A DNA stretch of 64,000 bases from Micromonosporaceae bacterium (GCA_020027875.1 JAHRHA010000010.1:1-64000); one strand, 5' to 3'. Positions 1 to 8,370 are shown, numbered from the stretch's first letter. The notes: generated from the sequence alone by a model not told the origin. Program-made: numbers and translations.

Positions 1-184
1 TTCGCAGGCCGAAGCCGACGCCCATACTGTGATCGTGGTTGATGCTCTGGACACCGGGCTTGAGGTTGGCGTCGAGCTCGCGGCCGAGGAGGCTCCGGAA
101 GTCCGTCAGCCCGTCAACATCGACCTCGACGTGAGTCAGTTTCAACTCTGTGTACGGCCGTGTGCCCCCATCACTGAGTTCCAT
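1..184 (-). CDS. Partial hypothetical protein, likely first gene of a type VII-like locus
   Basis: Only the first 61 codons are inside the window; the gene runs off the left edge. It begins ATG after a strong GGGAGG ribosome binding site about 5 bases upstream. The visible protein starts MELSDGGTRPYTELK and alternates acidic and hydrophobic residues, with no signal peptide or membrane segment. Short proteins of this look often precede WXG100/EspC-type secretion genes in actinomycetes, and such genes occur at 2.6-4.7 kb, but that link is inference. I do not recognise a named domain. Confidence 0.55.
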   Translation of the reverse strand, partial: MELSDGGTRPYTELKLTHVEVDVDGLTDFRSLLGRELDANLKPGVQSINHDHSMGVGFGLR

Positions 185-325
185 CCGCCTCCCTCCCGCA
201 CACGCTCGTCGATCCGTGCGTGAGGGTATCCGACCAGACACGTCTAGAGCTACCCGCGACTCGCGGCCTGTGGATAACTGGTTTCGTCCATTTCGGAGGT
301 TCCGTTCACGCGGTAATGTGCGGTC

Positions 326-1537
326 GTGGGCCACGTCTTCATCAGCTACAGCCACCGGCAGGACGGCCCGTACGTGGAGCGGTTGGCTGCCTACCTGACC
401 GCCTCTGGGCTGCCGGTTTGGTTCGACCACGAGATCATCTCTGGGCATCGGTGGGCGAATGTCATCCGCGAACAGATCGACACCTGCGGCGCGGTCATCG
501 TGGTCATGACCCCTGAGGCGGACGAGTCCGACTGGGTCGCGCGGGAGATCGCGCACGCCGATGAGACGGGCAAGCCGATCCTGCCGCTGCTGCTCAAGGG
601 ACGTCGATTCTTCAGTCTCGCCAATATCCAGTACGAGACTGTGACCGGTGGCGAGATGCCTGGCGCGGCCTTCATGGCCCGCTTGCGGGGCCTGCTCGAG
701 TTGGACCCGGTTCCGCTCGTCGGCGTCGCCGACCTGAACTCTCTGCGGAGCCGACACACCCTGGCCAACAGGATCAGGGACGGCGGAGACTCGGCCGAGG
801 CGGCGCGGCTATTGAGGGAGCTCGTGCCGGAGTACGCCCGCATCCTTGGCCCTGACCACACCGACACGCTGCGTTGCCGACACAACCTGGCCGTCTACGT
901 GGGCAGCAGCGGGCATCGGACGGAGGCGGCGCGCCTGCTGCGAGCGCTGATCCCGGACTACCTCCGCGTGCTGGGTCCGGACCAGCCTGACACCCTGCTC
1001 AGCCGACACAATCTTGCCCACAACGTGGGAGAGAGTGGGGACCGGACGGAGGCCGCGCGGTTGTTTCGGGAGCTGATTCCCGACCTCGTACGTGTGCTGG
1101 GCGCCGACCATCGCGACACGTTGGCCAGCCGATACAGCCTGGCAACCTGCGTACGAGATGGCGGTGACCCGGCCGAGGCGGTCCGGCTGCTCAGGGATCT
1201 GGTGCCTGACTACGTACGGGTCCGGGGGCCCGATCATCGCGACACCCTCTACGCACGGCACAACCTGGCCGTCAACGTCGGGAGCAGCGGCAATCGTCCG
1301 GAAGCGGCGCGGCTGCTCCGTGAGCTCGTCCCCGATCTCGTCCGGGTTCTCGGCCGCGACCACCCGCACACGCTGCTCGGTCGGCACAACCTGGCTCACA
1401 ACATCGGCGAGAGCGGCGACCGGGCGGCGGCAGCCCGGCTGTTCGGCGAACTGCTGCCCGATCGCATCCGGGTACTGGGTGCCGAGCATCCCGACACGCT
1501 GCTCAGCCGGCAAGAGCTGAAGCGGTACGGCGGTTAG
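326..1537 (+). CDS. TIR domain protein with tetratricopeptide repeats
   Basis: A 403-residue protein with an N-terminal TIR domain (about residues 1-130) starting VFISYS, typical of TIR strand A. A WxxxE motif (W70, E74) places the glutamate that is catalytic in NAD-cleaving TIR proteins. Residues 135-393 hold six 42-residue repeats of the kinesin-light-chain/TPR_10 type, each built on the pattern RHNLA...G...EAARLLREL.P...RVLG.DH.DTL, plus one final helix. Repeats 1-3 match repeats 4-6 pairwise, so a three-repeat block appears duplicated. TIR-TPR proteins without an NTPase are widespread in actinomycetes and are suspected signalling or defence NADases; no partner gene adjoins. The GTG start directly before the TIR core is chosen; it has no good ribosome binding site and may be leaderless. 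Confidence 0.85.
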   Translation: MGHVFISYSHRQDGPYVERLAAYLTASGLPVWFDHEIISGHRWANVIREQIDTCGAVIVVMTPEADESDWVAREIAHADETGKPILPLLLKGRRFFSLANIQYETVTGGEMPGAAFMARLRGLLELDPVPLVGVADLNSLRSRHTLANRIRDGGDSAEAARLLRELVPEYARILGPDHTDTLRCRHNLAVYVGSSGHRTEAARLLRALIPDYLRVLGPDQPDTLLSRHNLAHNVGESGDRTEAARLFRELIPDLVRVLGADHRDTLASRYSLATCVRDGGDPAEAVRLLRDLVPDYVRVRGPDHRDTLYARHNLAVNVGSSGNRPEAARLLRELVPDLVRVLGRDHPHTLLGRHNLAHNIGESGDRAAAARLFGELLPDRIRVLGAEHPDTLLSRQELKRYGG

Positions 1538-1538
1538 C

Positions 1539-1838
1539 TTACGGGTGTGTTCCGGCCGGATCGGCTCCGCGGGCTCGCGACCTCAGATGCGTCGCGACGG
1601 CGACGGTAGTCACACCGACCAGCAACGCCACGACATTCGGTACGATCAGCGCCCAGTCTGATCGCACGCTGCCGTACGCCACCCAGATGGCGAAACCCGG
1701 CAGGAGGACCGCGAAGTAGCCCAGCGACACGTCTTCGGACGACCGCCGGCGCCACATCTGCCGGATCTGCAGCATTGGCGAGACAGCCATAAGTAGCCCC
1801 CACACCCCGGCCGAGAATCCAAGAATCGTGACAGCCAT
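1539..1838 (-). CDS. SemiSWEET-like PQ-loop membrane protein
   Basis: A 99-residue protein with three hydrophobic segments, the expected size and topology of bacterial SemiSWEET half-transporters. The PQ-type motif PMLQIRQMW lies in the first helix region and is followed by SSEDVSLGYFAVLLPGFAIW, close to the family pattern. Members dimerise in the membrane and move sugars along their gradient; the substrate cannot be read here. A GAGGTGGG ribosome binding site precedes the ATG. The gene converges on the TIR-TPR gene with one base between the stop codons. The charged C-terminal tail (HLRSRARGADPAG) is probably cytoplasmic. Confidence 0.8.
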   Translation of the reverse strand: MAVTILGFSAGVWGLLMAVSPMLQIRQMWRRRSSEDVSLGYFAVLLPGFAIWVAYGSVRSDWALIVPNVVALLVGVTTVAVATHLRSRARGADPAGTHP

Positions 1839-2581
1839 GAACCCACCTCGATGATCGGTTGAGGCGCTCAGGCGGGCGGGCCACGTCCATCACGAAGCGA
1901 TGGGGAGCGCAAACGCGGCCTCGCCCATGATAGCCGAGGTTCTCGCTGCTGCTGGGCTCACCGCTACTGGTACCGGGGCGTTCGGTGGTGAGTCCACTGT
2001 GTTCTCTGCCACAGCGCCCGTACCGGCCGCGAGAACCGAAATCGCTGTACGGGCATCTGGGTGCCCCACGTGAGCGAGATCACCCCCAACAACGTGTCGC
2101 GGTCGCACTCGTTGCTGAGCGCGTGGCCGCTTTCGATTCTCCGCATTGTCACCCGGAGTGACGAGGGGTGGCGAAGTCGGCAATAGAACCTCGGACTGTC
2201 CCCGCTTGTTGGTGGGTCGGCCATGCTTAGCCGTCATGATCAAGGCAGCGTCCGGGGCTGCGGGCCCGGTAGCTGTACGTTAGATCTACAATGATCCATG
2301 TAGATGCAGCATGTGGGAAGTCGCAGCTCAAAGGCGGTGCTTCCTCCTTGGCAGCAGAGCAAACGGCCGCCAGGGTTTGTGGTCGAGGTCGAGGCTCTTT
2401 CGTTACTCAACGCAACCACATGCGCTTACGGAACCCGGGTTGGGCATTAAGGCAGGCCGACCCAACGAGCCAGCGCGCGCGACCCGCCCGGATGTCGAGC
2501 CTGGGGTTGCGCCGCCATCGATCCTCCCCGATCATGTCGTAGGTCCGAGACCGGCCGAGGCGGAACGGGGAGGCAGACACG
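1839..2581. other. Intergenic region without a convincing gene
   Basis: About 740 bases with no frame showing clear codon bias or a recognisable domain. Short open frames on both strands are arginine/proline-rich shadows. The only ordered element I see is the inverted repeat at 2284-2305. The right end must carry the promoter of the YbaB-like operon and has its ribosome binding site (GGGGAGG). Confidence 0.5.
2284..2305. promoter_or_regulatory. Inverted repeat, possible operator
   Basis: Perfect 7-base arms ATCTACA and TGTAGAT flank the 8-base spacer ATGATCCA. The size and AT-rich arms suit a dimeric repressor. The nearest gene downstream starts 277 bases away, so the target is unclear. Confidence 0.35.
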
Positions 2582-2899
2582 GTGGCCGACGACGACCTCG
2601 ATAAGGCCGAGCGCCGCATCGATGACTGGCAGGCGTCGCTGGAGGAACGCGCCGCGCGGGCGCAGACGCTCCTGGCCCGGTTGGAGGGTCTACGGGTCGA
2701 GGGTGCTGCGGCGGATGGCCTGGTGAAGGCGACGGTGGACCAGGCCGGTCATCTCGTGGAGCTCAAACTGGACGACCGGGTGCGGTCGTGGCCAGCGGAA
2801 AAGATCGCCTCGACCGTGGTTGAAGCCACCATGGTCGCCCGGGCTGCCTTGGCCGACCGGATTCGCGAGATCTCCCGCGACAGCGGCCTGGACGAATGA
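2582..2899 (+). CDS. YbaB/EbfC-family protein
   Basis: A 105-residue acidic protein with an N-terminal coiled-coil helix (DLDKAERRIDDWQASLEERA) and a central strand region (VKATVDQAGHLVELKLDDR), the arrangement of the YbaB/EbfC nucleoid-associated family. In actinomycetes divergent YbaB-like proteins commonly lead operons that encode EspC- or WXG100-type proteins and secreted toxins, where their role is not established. The GTG start has a GGGAGG ribosome binding site. The next gene overlaps by ATGA, so the two are probably translated together. Confidence 0.75.
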   Translation: MADDDLDKAERRIDDWQASLEERAARAQTLLARLEGLRVEGAAADGLVKATVDQAGHLVELKLDDRVRSWPAEKIASTVVEATMVARAALADRIREISRDSGLDE

Positions 2900-3231
2900 G
2901 GCTCGCCGACGACGGCACCGAGTCGATGTCGGTGCGGCCGGGACAGGTGGTCGAGCATGCTGCGGCGGTGCGCCAATTGGCGGATCGCGCCCACCAGGCT
3001 CATGCGGCGGCGCGCGTGGCCACGCTCGATAGCGGGGCCTACGGTCTGATGTGTAGCGCGCTCCCGCGGGTGCTGATGCCGATCCAGGCCAACATGCTCT
3101 CCGTGATGCGGGTCGCAGCGGACGAGCTTGGTGGGGTCGGCGCAGCGCTGCAGGCGGTGGCGGATGCCTACCTGGCGAGCGACGCCAATGCGCAGGCGAG
3201 GATCGGCGGGGCCGGCGGACGGCCCGGGTGA
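2896..3231 (+). CDS. EspC-like type VII secretion-associated protein
   Basis: A 111-residue, mostly helical protein without a signal peptide. It resembles the EspC/DUF2580 family: an N-terminal VRPGQVVEHAAAVRQLADR helix, a glycine-containing turn, then LGGVGAALQAVADAY. These small proteins adopt a WXG100-like hairpin and travel with ESX/type VII substrates. The gene overlaps both neighbours by four bases, which supports one operon with the toxin-like gene downstream. It may act as a secretion partner of that protein; this is inference from order. Confidence 0.7.
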   Translation: MRLADDGTESMSVRPGQVVEHAAAVRQLADRAHQAHAAARVATLDSGAYGLMCSALPRVLMPIQANMLSVMRVAADELGGVGAALQAVADAYLASDANAQARIGGAGGRPG

Positions 3232-4451
3232 CGAGTACGGCGAACTCGCTGGTTGCGGTGCGGGTTGACTCGACGACGCTGTACTCCGGCCTGGGCATCG
3301 TCGAGTCGGTGGACATGCTCGTTGCTGGTGTCCGCAGTGGATCGTGGGTCGACACGACGCTGGGCACGGTCGGCACGGTCGCCGAGGGTGCGGTCTGGGT
3401 CCTGGACCCGTTCGGGGCGCTGGTCGCGTCGGGGTTCGGCTGGGTGGTGGAACATGTCGAACCGCTCTCTGACGCGCTGGACTGGCTGGCCGGCGACCCA
3501 GACCAGGTCGCCACCAACGCGCAGACGTGGCGCAACGTGGCGGTCGAGCAGGAGACGGTAGCGCAGCTGTACTCCGACGCAGTGAACCGGCAGATCGGCG
3601 ACTGGTCCGGGCCGGCGGGGTCGGCATACCGAGGGCAGGCTGGCGATACGGCAGAGCTGCTGACGGCTATGGGCAAGGCGTCGGAGGGCATGTCGGCGAT
3701 AGTGGCGGCGACCGGCTCAGTGGTGGCGCTGGTGCGTATGCTCGTCCGCGACCTGATCGGCGAGCTAATCTCGATCCTGCTCGTTCGGCTTCCACTGTGG
3801 ACGGCAGAAACGGTGGGCACACTGGGGTTCGCCGCTCCGTACGTGGTCGCACAGATCGCAGCACTCGTCGCCAAGTGGGGTGCGAAGATCAGCCGCCTGC
3901 TGAAGGCGCTCGTCACGAGCCTGCGCAACCTGATGCCGGTGGTGCGCCGGCTCGACGAGATCATCGAGACCATCGCGACACTCCTGCGCCGGCGTCGCCC
4001 GACCGTGCGCACGACGCTCGAGGGCTCGCGCCGATCGGTTAGCAACACTCCGGGCCGACTGTTTTCGAGCGCCGGTGCCCTAACCAACCGACAGGTCATG
4101 GACGCCGGCGTGGGACTGCCACGAACCATGGCGACCGTCGAGGAATACGCGCGGCTGGCCGGTGTGGAGTTCAAGGGCGCTAACGTCACGATCGTGGATC
4201 ACGCCGACGACATCGCGTACCTGGACATGAAAGGTGCATTGGCAGCTACGTACGGCCCTGACGAGATCGTTCTGGGGCCCGCTGCCTTTCAGGACGCCGA
4301 GACATTGGTGCGTGCCCTTGGCCATGAAAGCGTTCACGTACAGCAATACATCGATGACCTGGTTGCGACGGACACTTTCAACGCCATGGAGGAGGCAGCG
4401 TATGCTGCCGAACAGAGCTTCGTGGACACGTGGCGGAGGAACGCGCAATGA
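3228..4451 (+). CDS. WXG-like protein with C-terminal metallopeptidase-type toxin domain
   Basis: A 407-residue protein with the build of a polymorphic toxin. The N-terminal half is a helical, WXG100/PPE-like delivery region with a WSG turn at residues 126-128. Hydrophobic helices follow at about 165-245. The C-terminal domain (about 290-407) ends with an HExxH zinc-peptidase motif, HESVH at 366-370, followed by glutamates at 388, 389 and 395 that could give the third metal ligand. The GTG start overlaps the upstream stop (GTGA) and the downstream gene overlaps by ATGA. It is probably exported by a type VII-like system; the target is unknown. It could instead be a self-processing surface peptidase. 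Confidence 0.7.
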   Translation: MTSTANSLVAVRVDSTTLYSGLGIVESVDMLVAGVRSGSWVDTTLGTVGTVAEGAVWVLDPFGALVASGFGWVVEHVEPLSDALDWLAGDPDQVATNAQTWRNVAVEQETVAQLYSDAVNRQIGDWSGPAGSAYRGQAGDTAELLTAMGKASEGMSAIVAATGSVVALVRMLVRDLIGELISILLVRLPLWTAETVGTLGFAAPYVVAQIAALVAKWGAKISRLLKALVTSLRNLMPVVRRLDEIIETIATLLRRRRPTVRTTLEGSRRSVSNTPGRLFSSAGALTNRQVMDAGVGLPRTMATVEEYARLAGVEFKGANVTIVDHADDIAYLDMKGALAATYGPDEIVLGPAAFQDAETLVRALGHESVHVQQYIDDLVATDTFNAMEEAAYAAEQSFVDTWRRNAQ

Positions 4452-4711
4452 CGACGCCGGCGAGAACACAGCTTCGGGTTGATCGCGTGCACAGGATGTC
4501 CGCACGACCTCTGGTCTTGCTAACAGGTCGTCTCGAAGGCGAACCACTCAAGGTCGGGCAGCAAGTAGTGATTCACGTCGATGGCAACGGTGATGTCGCC
4601 GCGACCGTGACAGGATTCGACATCCACGAGCAGCCGGGATTGACCACGATCGTGATTGATGCGGCAATTGTTGCTGACATCACGGTGGGATCAGTCGTCA
4701 TCGCCCCGTGA
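4448..4711 (+). CDS. Small beta-barrel protein, candidate immunity protein
   Basis: An 87-residue protein whose start overlaps the toxin-like gene by ATGA, so it is the last gene of the operon. It is strand-rich with the pattern LTGRLEGEPLKVGQQVVIHV ... ATVTGFDIHEQPG, resembling domain 2 of translation GTPases such as EF-Tu (GR...G.LKVGD.V.I). Position after a putative toxin makes it a candidate immunity protein; the fold resemblance could equally mean a mimic of a translation factor domain. An earlier in-frame ATG at 4430 would add six residues, but the overlap favours the start given. Confidence 0.6.
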   Translation: MTTPARTQLRVDRVHRMSARPLVLLTGRLEGEPLKVGQQVVIHVDGNGDVAATVTGFDIHEQPGLTTIVIDAAIVADITVGSVVIAP

Positions 4712-4789
4712 TCGCGCCTTGACCACCACACACGGCCCGGACGGCTGGGCAAGGTGCGATGAGACCGTTGCGCATCTACGCTGGCCGCG

Positions 4790-6133
4790 ATGACGAACAC
4801 GACCGGAGACACTCGGGTGGACGCCGTACTGGCTGACCTCGCCCGTACCGATCCCGACCTCGCCGCGCCCGCCCGCGCCGGGTTCGAGTCGCTGACCTGG
4901 GGCCAGGGATTAGGGGTGGTGACCCTGCATAGCCTCGCCGAGTTCCTGTGGCACGGCTTGCCCGTGAAATGGATGGTCGACCTGGAGGAGAAGCTACAGG
5001 TCGCGGCCGGTTTGGCGGAGCTCTTCACGAGGCTGGAGATGCCCCGCTACGCGGCCCTGTGCGCGGCACCGGTCACGGCCGAGATCCTCACGGCGTACGA
5101 GGACGAGGACGAGGACAGTACGGCCGCACGCAAGGCATACCGGGCCGCGATCGAAGCGACCGGCGTCGAACCTCCCAATGTCCCGGGCGTGATCGAGTGG
5201 GGCTCCATCATGGGTGCCGACGAGTACGGCGCGTTCCGGGAGGCGTCGATCGCGCTGGAGCGGGCGATCGAGACGGGCGAACTCAAGCCCGGTTCGGCCG
5301 GTTGGCGCAAGACGGCTCAACTGGTCACCACTCGGATTCTCAATAGCCGCCGCGACGAGGTCACCGGTTCGACATGGGTCCAATGGATTCACACGGAACG
5401 GTTGCAGCAGTGGATGGACGCCGGAGGTCGTGCCCGCCAACGTCTCGCCGGTGCTATCGCCGACACGCTCGTACATCCGGTGCCGCCACCCACCGATGCG
5501 GAAGAGCACTTGGGACCGCTGCGCTGGCTACTCAACCACGCGGCCGCCGGTGCACAGTTGACTCAGAAGAACTACCTTTCACCGGCGATTGTCGTAGAGG
5601 GCAGCCAGCGCTTTGGTTGGCTCACCGGCCCCGGCATGCCACGCTCGGAGTTGGATGTCGTCGAGCTGTTGACGTTACGGGAGCTGGCTCGACAGATGCG
5701 CCTCGTGCGGAGGTCCAAGCGCCAGCTTCTGTTGTCTACCACCGGAAAGCTGCTTCACGCCGCCGACACGGAAGGATTGTGGACGGCTACCATGGCGCGC
5801 CTGCCCGGGTCGTCGGAGGCCGAGGTCGCCGGCGGCGAGGTAGCCCTCCTGCTGATGCTGGCCGGCGAGCAACTTACGTACGACGCGATGAACGTCGCGG
5901 TGGCCGCGGCTCTTGCCGAGGGCGGTTGGCGCGACAGCCAGACCGGCGCGCCGATCACGCCGCGCGCGGCTGGGGGCCTGCTCGGGCACGTGCGGGGACT
6001 GATCGAGGTCCTCAACCTGGCGACGGAACGCTATTGGAATGACCCGCTGCGACTCAGCGATGCCGGCCGCGCGGCGGCGCACACCGCCCTACGGTCCCGC
6101 GCCCTTCGCGCTCGAACCAACGTCTACGACTGA
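4790..6133 (+). CDS. Hypothetical protein, 447 residues
   Basis: A soluble, leucine- and alanine-rich protein with good actinomycete codon bias and no signal peptide. An acidic stretch (YEDEDEDS) occurs near residue 105. The middle segment QLTQKNYLSPAIV ... LRELARQMRLVRRSKRQLLL resembles the C-terminal region of plasmid pRiA4b ORF-3-like proteins, where a helical segment follows a LTQ.G.L motif; the resemblance is weak. It stands alone, with the toxin-like operon upstream and a VapBC pair downstream. No function is assigned. Confidence 0.6.
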   Translation: MTNTTGDTRVDAVLADLARTDPDLAAPARAGFESLTWGQGLGVVTLHSLAEFLWHGLPVKWMVDLEEKLQVAAGLAELFTRLEMPRYAALCAAPVTAEILTAYEDEDEDSTAARKAYRAAIEATGVEPPNVPGVIEWGSIMGADEYGAFREASIALERAIETGELKPGSAGWRKTAQLVTTRILNSRRDEVTGSTWVQWIHTERLQQWMDAGGRARQRLAGAIADTLVHPVPPPTDAEEHLGPLRWLLNHAAAGAQLTQKNYLSPAIVVEGSQRFGWLTGPGMPRSELDVVELLTLRELARQMRLVRRSKRQLLLSTTGKLLHAADTEGLWTATMARLPGSSEAEVAGGEVALLLMLAGEQLTYDAMNVAVAAALAEGGWRDSQTGAPITPRAAGGLLGHVRGLIEVLNLATERYWNDPLRLSDAGRAAAHTALRSRALRARTNVYD

Positions 6134-6187
6134 GGTTTGGCACCTGCTGCCGGATGAGTGAACTGGAGTGCGGCCCGTACGATGGCG

Positions 6188-6210
6188 GTGTAGAACATTT
6201 CGTTCTACAC
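6188..6210. promoter_or_regulatory. Operator of the vapBC pair
   Basis: Perfect 9-base inverted repeat GTGTAGAAC - ATTTC - GTTCTACAC, eight bases before the antitoxin start. Type II antitoxins usually repress their own promoter through such sites, so this is a likely autoregulatory operator. Confidence 0.65.
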
Positions 6211-6217
6211 TAGCAGC

Positions 6218-6496
6218 ATGGAGAGGATTGGGGTGCGCGAGTTGAATCAGAACACCAGCCAGGTGCTGGCGCGTGTTTCTCATGGCGAGACCATCGAGAT
6301 CACCGACCGGGGACATCCAGTGGCGAGGCTTGTACCCGTTGATGATGACGCCTCCACGCTGACCAGGCTGGTGTCGGCAGGTCGAGCGGTCGGTCCCACA
6401 AGTACTGGTCCGGTTGCCCTCCCCCCGATGCTGGGTGACCCCGGTGTCGATTCCGCGTCGGAGTTGGCCGCAATGCGCGACGAGGAGCGCTGGTGA
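6218..6496 (+). CDS. Phd/YefM-family antitoxin
   Basis: A 92-residue antitoxin. Residues 1-50 carry the Phd/YefM DNA-binding fold (IGVRELNQNTSQVLARVSHG, then ITDRGHPVARLVPV). The acidic C-terminal tail ending in AAMRDEERW should wrap the toxin. It overlaps the PIN toxin gene by GTGA, the normal antitoxin-first order, and a 9-base inverted repeat lies just upstream for autorepression. Confidence 0.85.
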   Translation: MERIGVRELNQNTSQVLARVSHGETIEITDRGHPVARLVPVDDDASTLTRLVSAGRAVGPTSTGPVALPPMLGDPGVDSASELAAMRDEERW

Positions 6497-6903
6497 TCTA
6501 TCTCGACTCGGCCGCGGTTGTCAAGCTCGTGCGTCAGGAGGCAAACAGTGTCGATCTCGTCGCCTGGCTCAATGCTCATACGGGAGTTCCGCTCGTCTCC
6601 TCCGCGCTTGTGGAGGTTGAGGTTCCCCGTGCGCTGCGACGGACGGCACCCCAGGCGCTCGTGGGAGTTCCCGCTGCGGTGGGTCGGCTCTTTCGACTCG
6701 AGATAGACGCCACGATCAGAGCAACAGCGGCTGCGTTCGCCGAGCCGACGCTGCGAAGCTTGGACTCCATTCACCTCGCCACGGCTCAGGTACTCACCAA
6801 TGAATCGGGATCGCCGCTCACCGCATTCGTAACGTACGACCAACGGCTGCTGGCTTCGGCAACCGCCGCCGGGCTGCCCACCGCTAGCCCAGGCGCAACC
6901 TGA
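6493..6903 (+). CDS. VapC-like PIN domain toxin
   Basis: A 136-residue PIN-domain ribonuclease. The acidic metal-binding residues are in place: D5 in IYLDSAAVVKL, E41/E43 in the SSALVEVEVPRA helix, D91 in SLDSIHLATA and D116 in TYDQRL. The GTG start overlaps the antitoxin stop. VapC toxins cleave tRNA or rRNA; the target here cannot be read. The stop lies directly against the stop of the convergent anti-sigma-like gene. Confidence 0.85.
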   Translation: MIYLDSAAVVKLVRQEANSVDLVAWLNAHTGVPLVSSALVEVEVPRALRRTAPQALVGVPAAVGRLFRLEIDATIRATAAAFAEPTLRSLDSIHLATAQVLTNESGSPLTAFVTYDQRLLASATAAGLPTASPGAT

Positions 6904-7716
6904 CTAGTCGTTAGCCACAACTCCTTGGCCGCCCGTGTGACCGCCGCCGCCGTTCTCACCGCGTCGGCCGCTCTGGTTCTCCTGGTTGTCGGTGCCCGGA
7001 GTGCTGTCCTCCTGGTTGCTGGTGCCGAGCTCGTTGGCGCGCTGTTCCAGGCTGTCGAGATGCTCGTCGAGCTGCTGCCGCGTGGTGTCGTCGGTGATGC
7101 GCAATAGCACCGTGCGAGCCTCGTTGATGTTGCGACGCGCATCGTCGAGCTCGGCCGAGCGCGCCGGGCCGCTGGTCGTGGTCGCCCGATCTAAGGCCTG
7201 TCGAGCGTTGGCCAGCAGCATACGGGCACTGTCATCGGGCGACTCCTGTCCTTGCTGGAACAGCCAGCGGTGTACGTCATGAAGCGGAGCGTCAGGAGAG
7301 GCGCTGATCGGTCCAACGATCGCCAGCGCGATGCAGAGAAGAAGGGGGAGCGCCAGCAGTCGACGGCGCCGCCGTCCGGGATGGGCAGCGTGACGGGGCG
7401 TGGCGGGCCGTCGGTTCCGGGGTGCGGTATCGCGGGGAGAGCTCGATGCTTCCCGGGGGCGGGCCGCGGAAGGATGGGCCATCGACGGGTCAATCGCACG
7501 TGCGGCTGCCGTCAGACCTTCCGCCCGCCGGTCGATTGCGTGGGCGAAGGAGGACAGTGCAGCCAGTCCGGCGTCACATCGTGTGGAGTTCTCCGTGTCC
7601 CAGGACGGAGAATCCCACACGTCCGCGCCGTCGCGGCGGGCGAGCGTGTCGAGCACCCGGTCGAGTGCGACGAGCTCGTCCTCGGTGGCGTGGTCGTTCT
7701 GCGAGTGATCGATCAT
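6904..7716 (-). CDS. Putative membrane-anchored anti-sigma factor
   Basis: A 270-residue protein with one membrane segment at about 118-138, preceded by an arginine stop-transfer cluster (GRRRRRL). The N-terminal cytoplasmic part holds DELVALDRVLDTLARRDG, which resembles the short sigma-binding region of RsdA-type anti-sigma factors. The outer part is a coiled, Gln/Arg-rich helix region (DDTTRQQLDEHLDSLEQ) followed by a Gly/Asn-rich tail. The start overlaps the stop of the sigma gene by ATGA, so the two are coupled. Anti-sigma function is inferred from that pairing and from the layout. Confidence 0.6.
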   Translation of the reverse strand: MIDHSQNDHATEDELVALDRVLDTLARRDGADVWDSPSWDTENSTRCDAGLAALSSFAHAIDRRAEGLTAAARAIDPSMAHPSAARPREASSSPRDTAPRNRRPATPRHAAHPGRRRRRLLALPLLLCIALAIVGPISASPDAPLHDVHRWLFQQGQESPDDSARMLLANARQALDRATTTSGPARSAELDDARRNINEARTVLLRITDDTTRQQLDEHLDSLEQRANELGTSNQEDSTPGTDNQENQSGRRGENGGGGHTGGQGVVAND

Positions 7717-8306
7717 GACGCGCCTTCGGGTGTGGTGATGAACTGGCGTCGCAGAGCGCTGACCGCTCGGTGCTGAATAACGCGTACGCTGCCCGCCGTC
7801 AGCGTTAAAGCCGCGGCCGTCTCGGCGGTGGAGAGTCCGACGATGACGCGAAGCAACAGCACCTCGCGTTGAGTCGTTGGCAGCGCGAGCAACAGGTCCC
7901 GTACCCGCCCGGCGCTTTCATCATCTTCTACGAGGTCCGCCGCCCCGGGTCGCGGATCCACCACGGCCAACGCGGCCATGCTGTTTTGACCCATCGGGAG
8001 GTCCTTTCGTACAGCCCGTGCGCGGGTGCGATCGGTGAGCTTGTTGCGGGCGATGGCGAACACGAGCGCCCATACCGATCGGCCGAGGTCGTGCCATCCC
8101 GGCAGGGCGCGCAGTACGCCGAGGCACGTGTCCTGGGCCAGATCCTGAGCATCCTCGTCCGGCAGCCCTCGGGCTAGCCCATAACGAAGCACCCCAGAGC
8201 GGACCCGGTGCGCAGCAGCTGTTCGCGGCTGCCCTCGTCGCCGCCCTGGGCGGCCGCCATCAGCCGGCCCAGATCGCGGTTTGGATTCTCCATCTCTCGG
8301 TACATC
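7713..8306 (-). pseudogene. ECF sigma factor (SigD/ShbA-like), frameshifted near the N-terminus
   Basis: The first part, from ATG at 8306 (or 8294), reads MENPNRDLGRLMAAAQGG...SREQLLR and then stops at 8174. The rest of the sigma factor continues in another frame from about LRYGLARGLPDEDAQDLAQD through region 2 (RSVWALVFAIARNKL) to region 4 (LPTTQREVLLLRVIVGLS, then AGSVRVIQHRAVSALRR). Twenty bases separate the LLR and LRY codons where the family normally has eighteen, so a net shift lies at about 8175-8200. It may be a true mutation or a sequence error. The order sigma then membrane anti-sigma, with ATGA overlap, is preserved. Confidence 0.7.
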
Positions 8307-8344
8307 GGTGTTGGCGCCTCGTTGGTAACAGCTGTCGGTCCTTG

Positions 8345-8370
8345 ATAACAAGTTCGCGGGTCGCCCCGAT
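8345..8370 (+). promoter_or_regulatory. Possible ECF (SigD-type) promoter
   Basis: ATAACA at 8345-8350 and CGAT at 8367-8370 are separated by 16 bases, close to the GTAACG/CGAT pattern known for SigD-type sigma factors. It points at the secreted repeat protein and lies between that gene and the divergent sigma gene. Tentative. Confidence 0.35.

Noticed and set aside
1890-2243. 117-codon minus-strand open frame in the intergenic region
   Set aside because: No codon bias or domain, composition typical of random high-GC frames.
2690-4189. 499-codon minus-strand open frame over the toxin-like operon
   Set aside because: Ser/Arg/Pro-rich shadow; the plus-strand genes have overlapping starts and family motifs.
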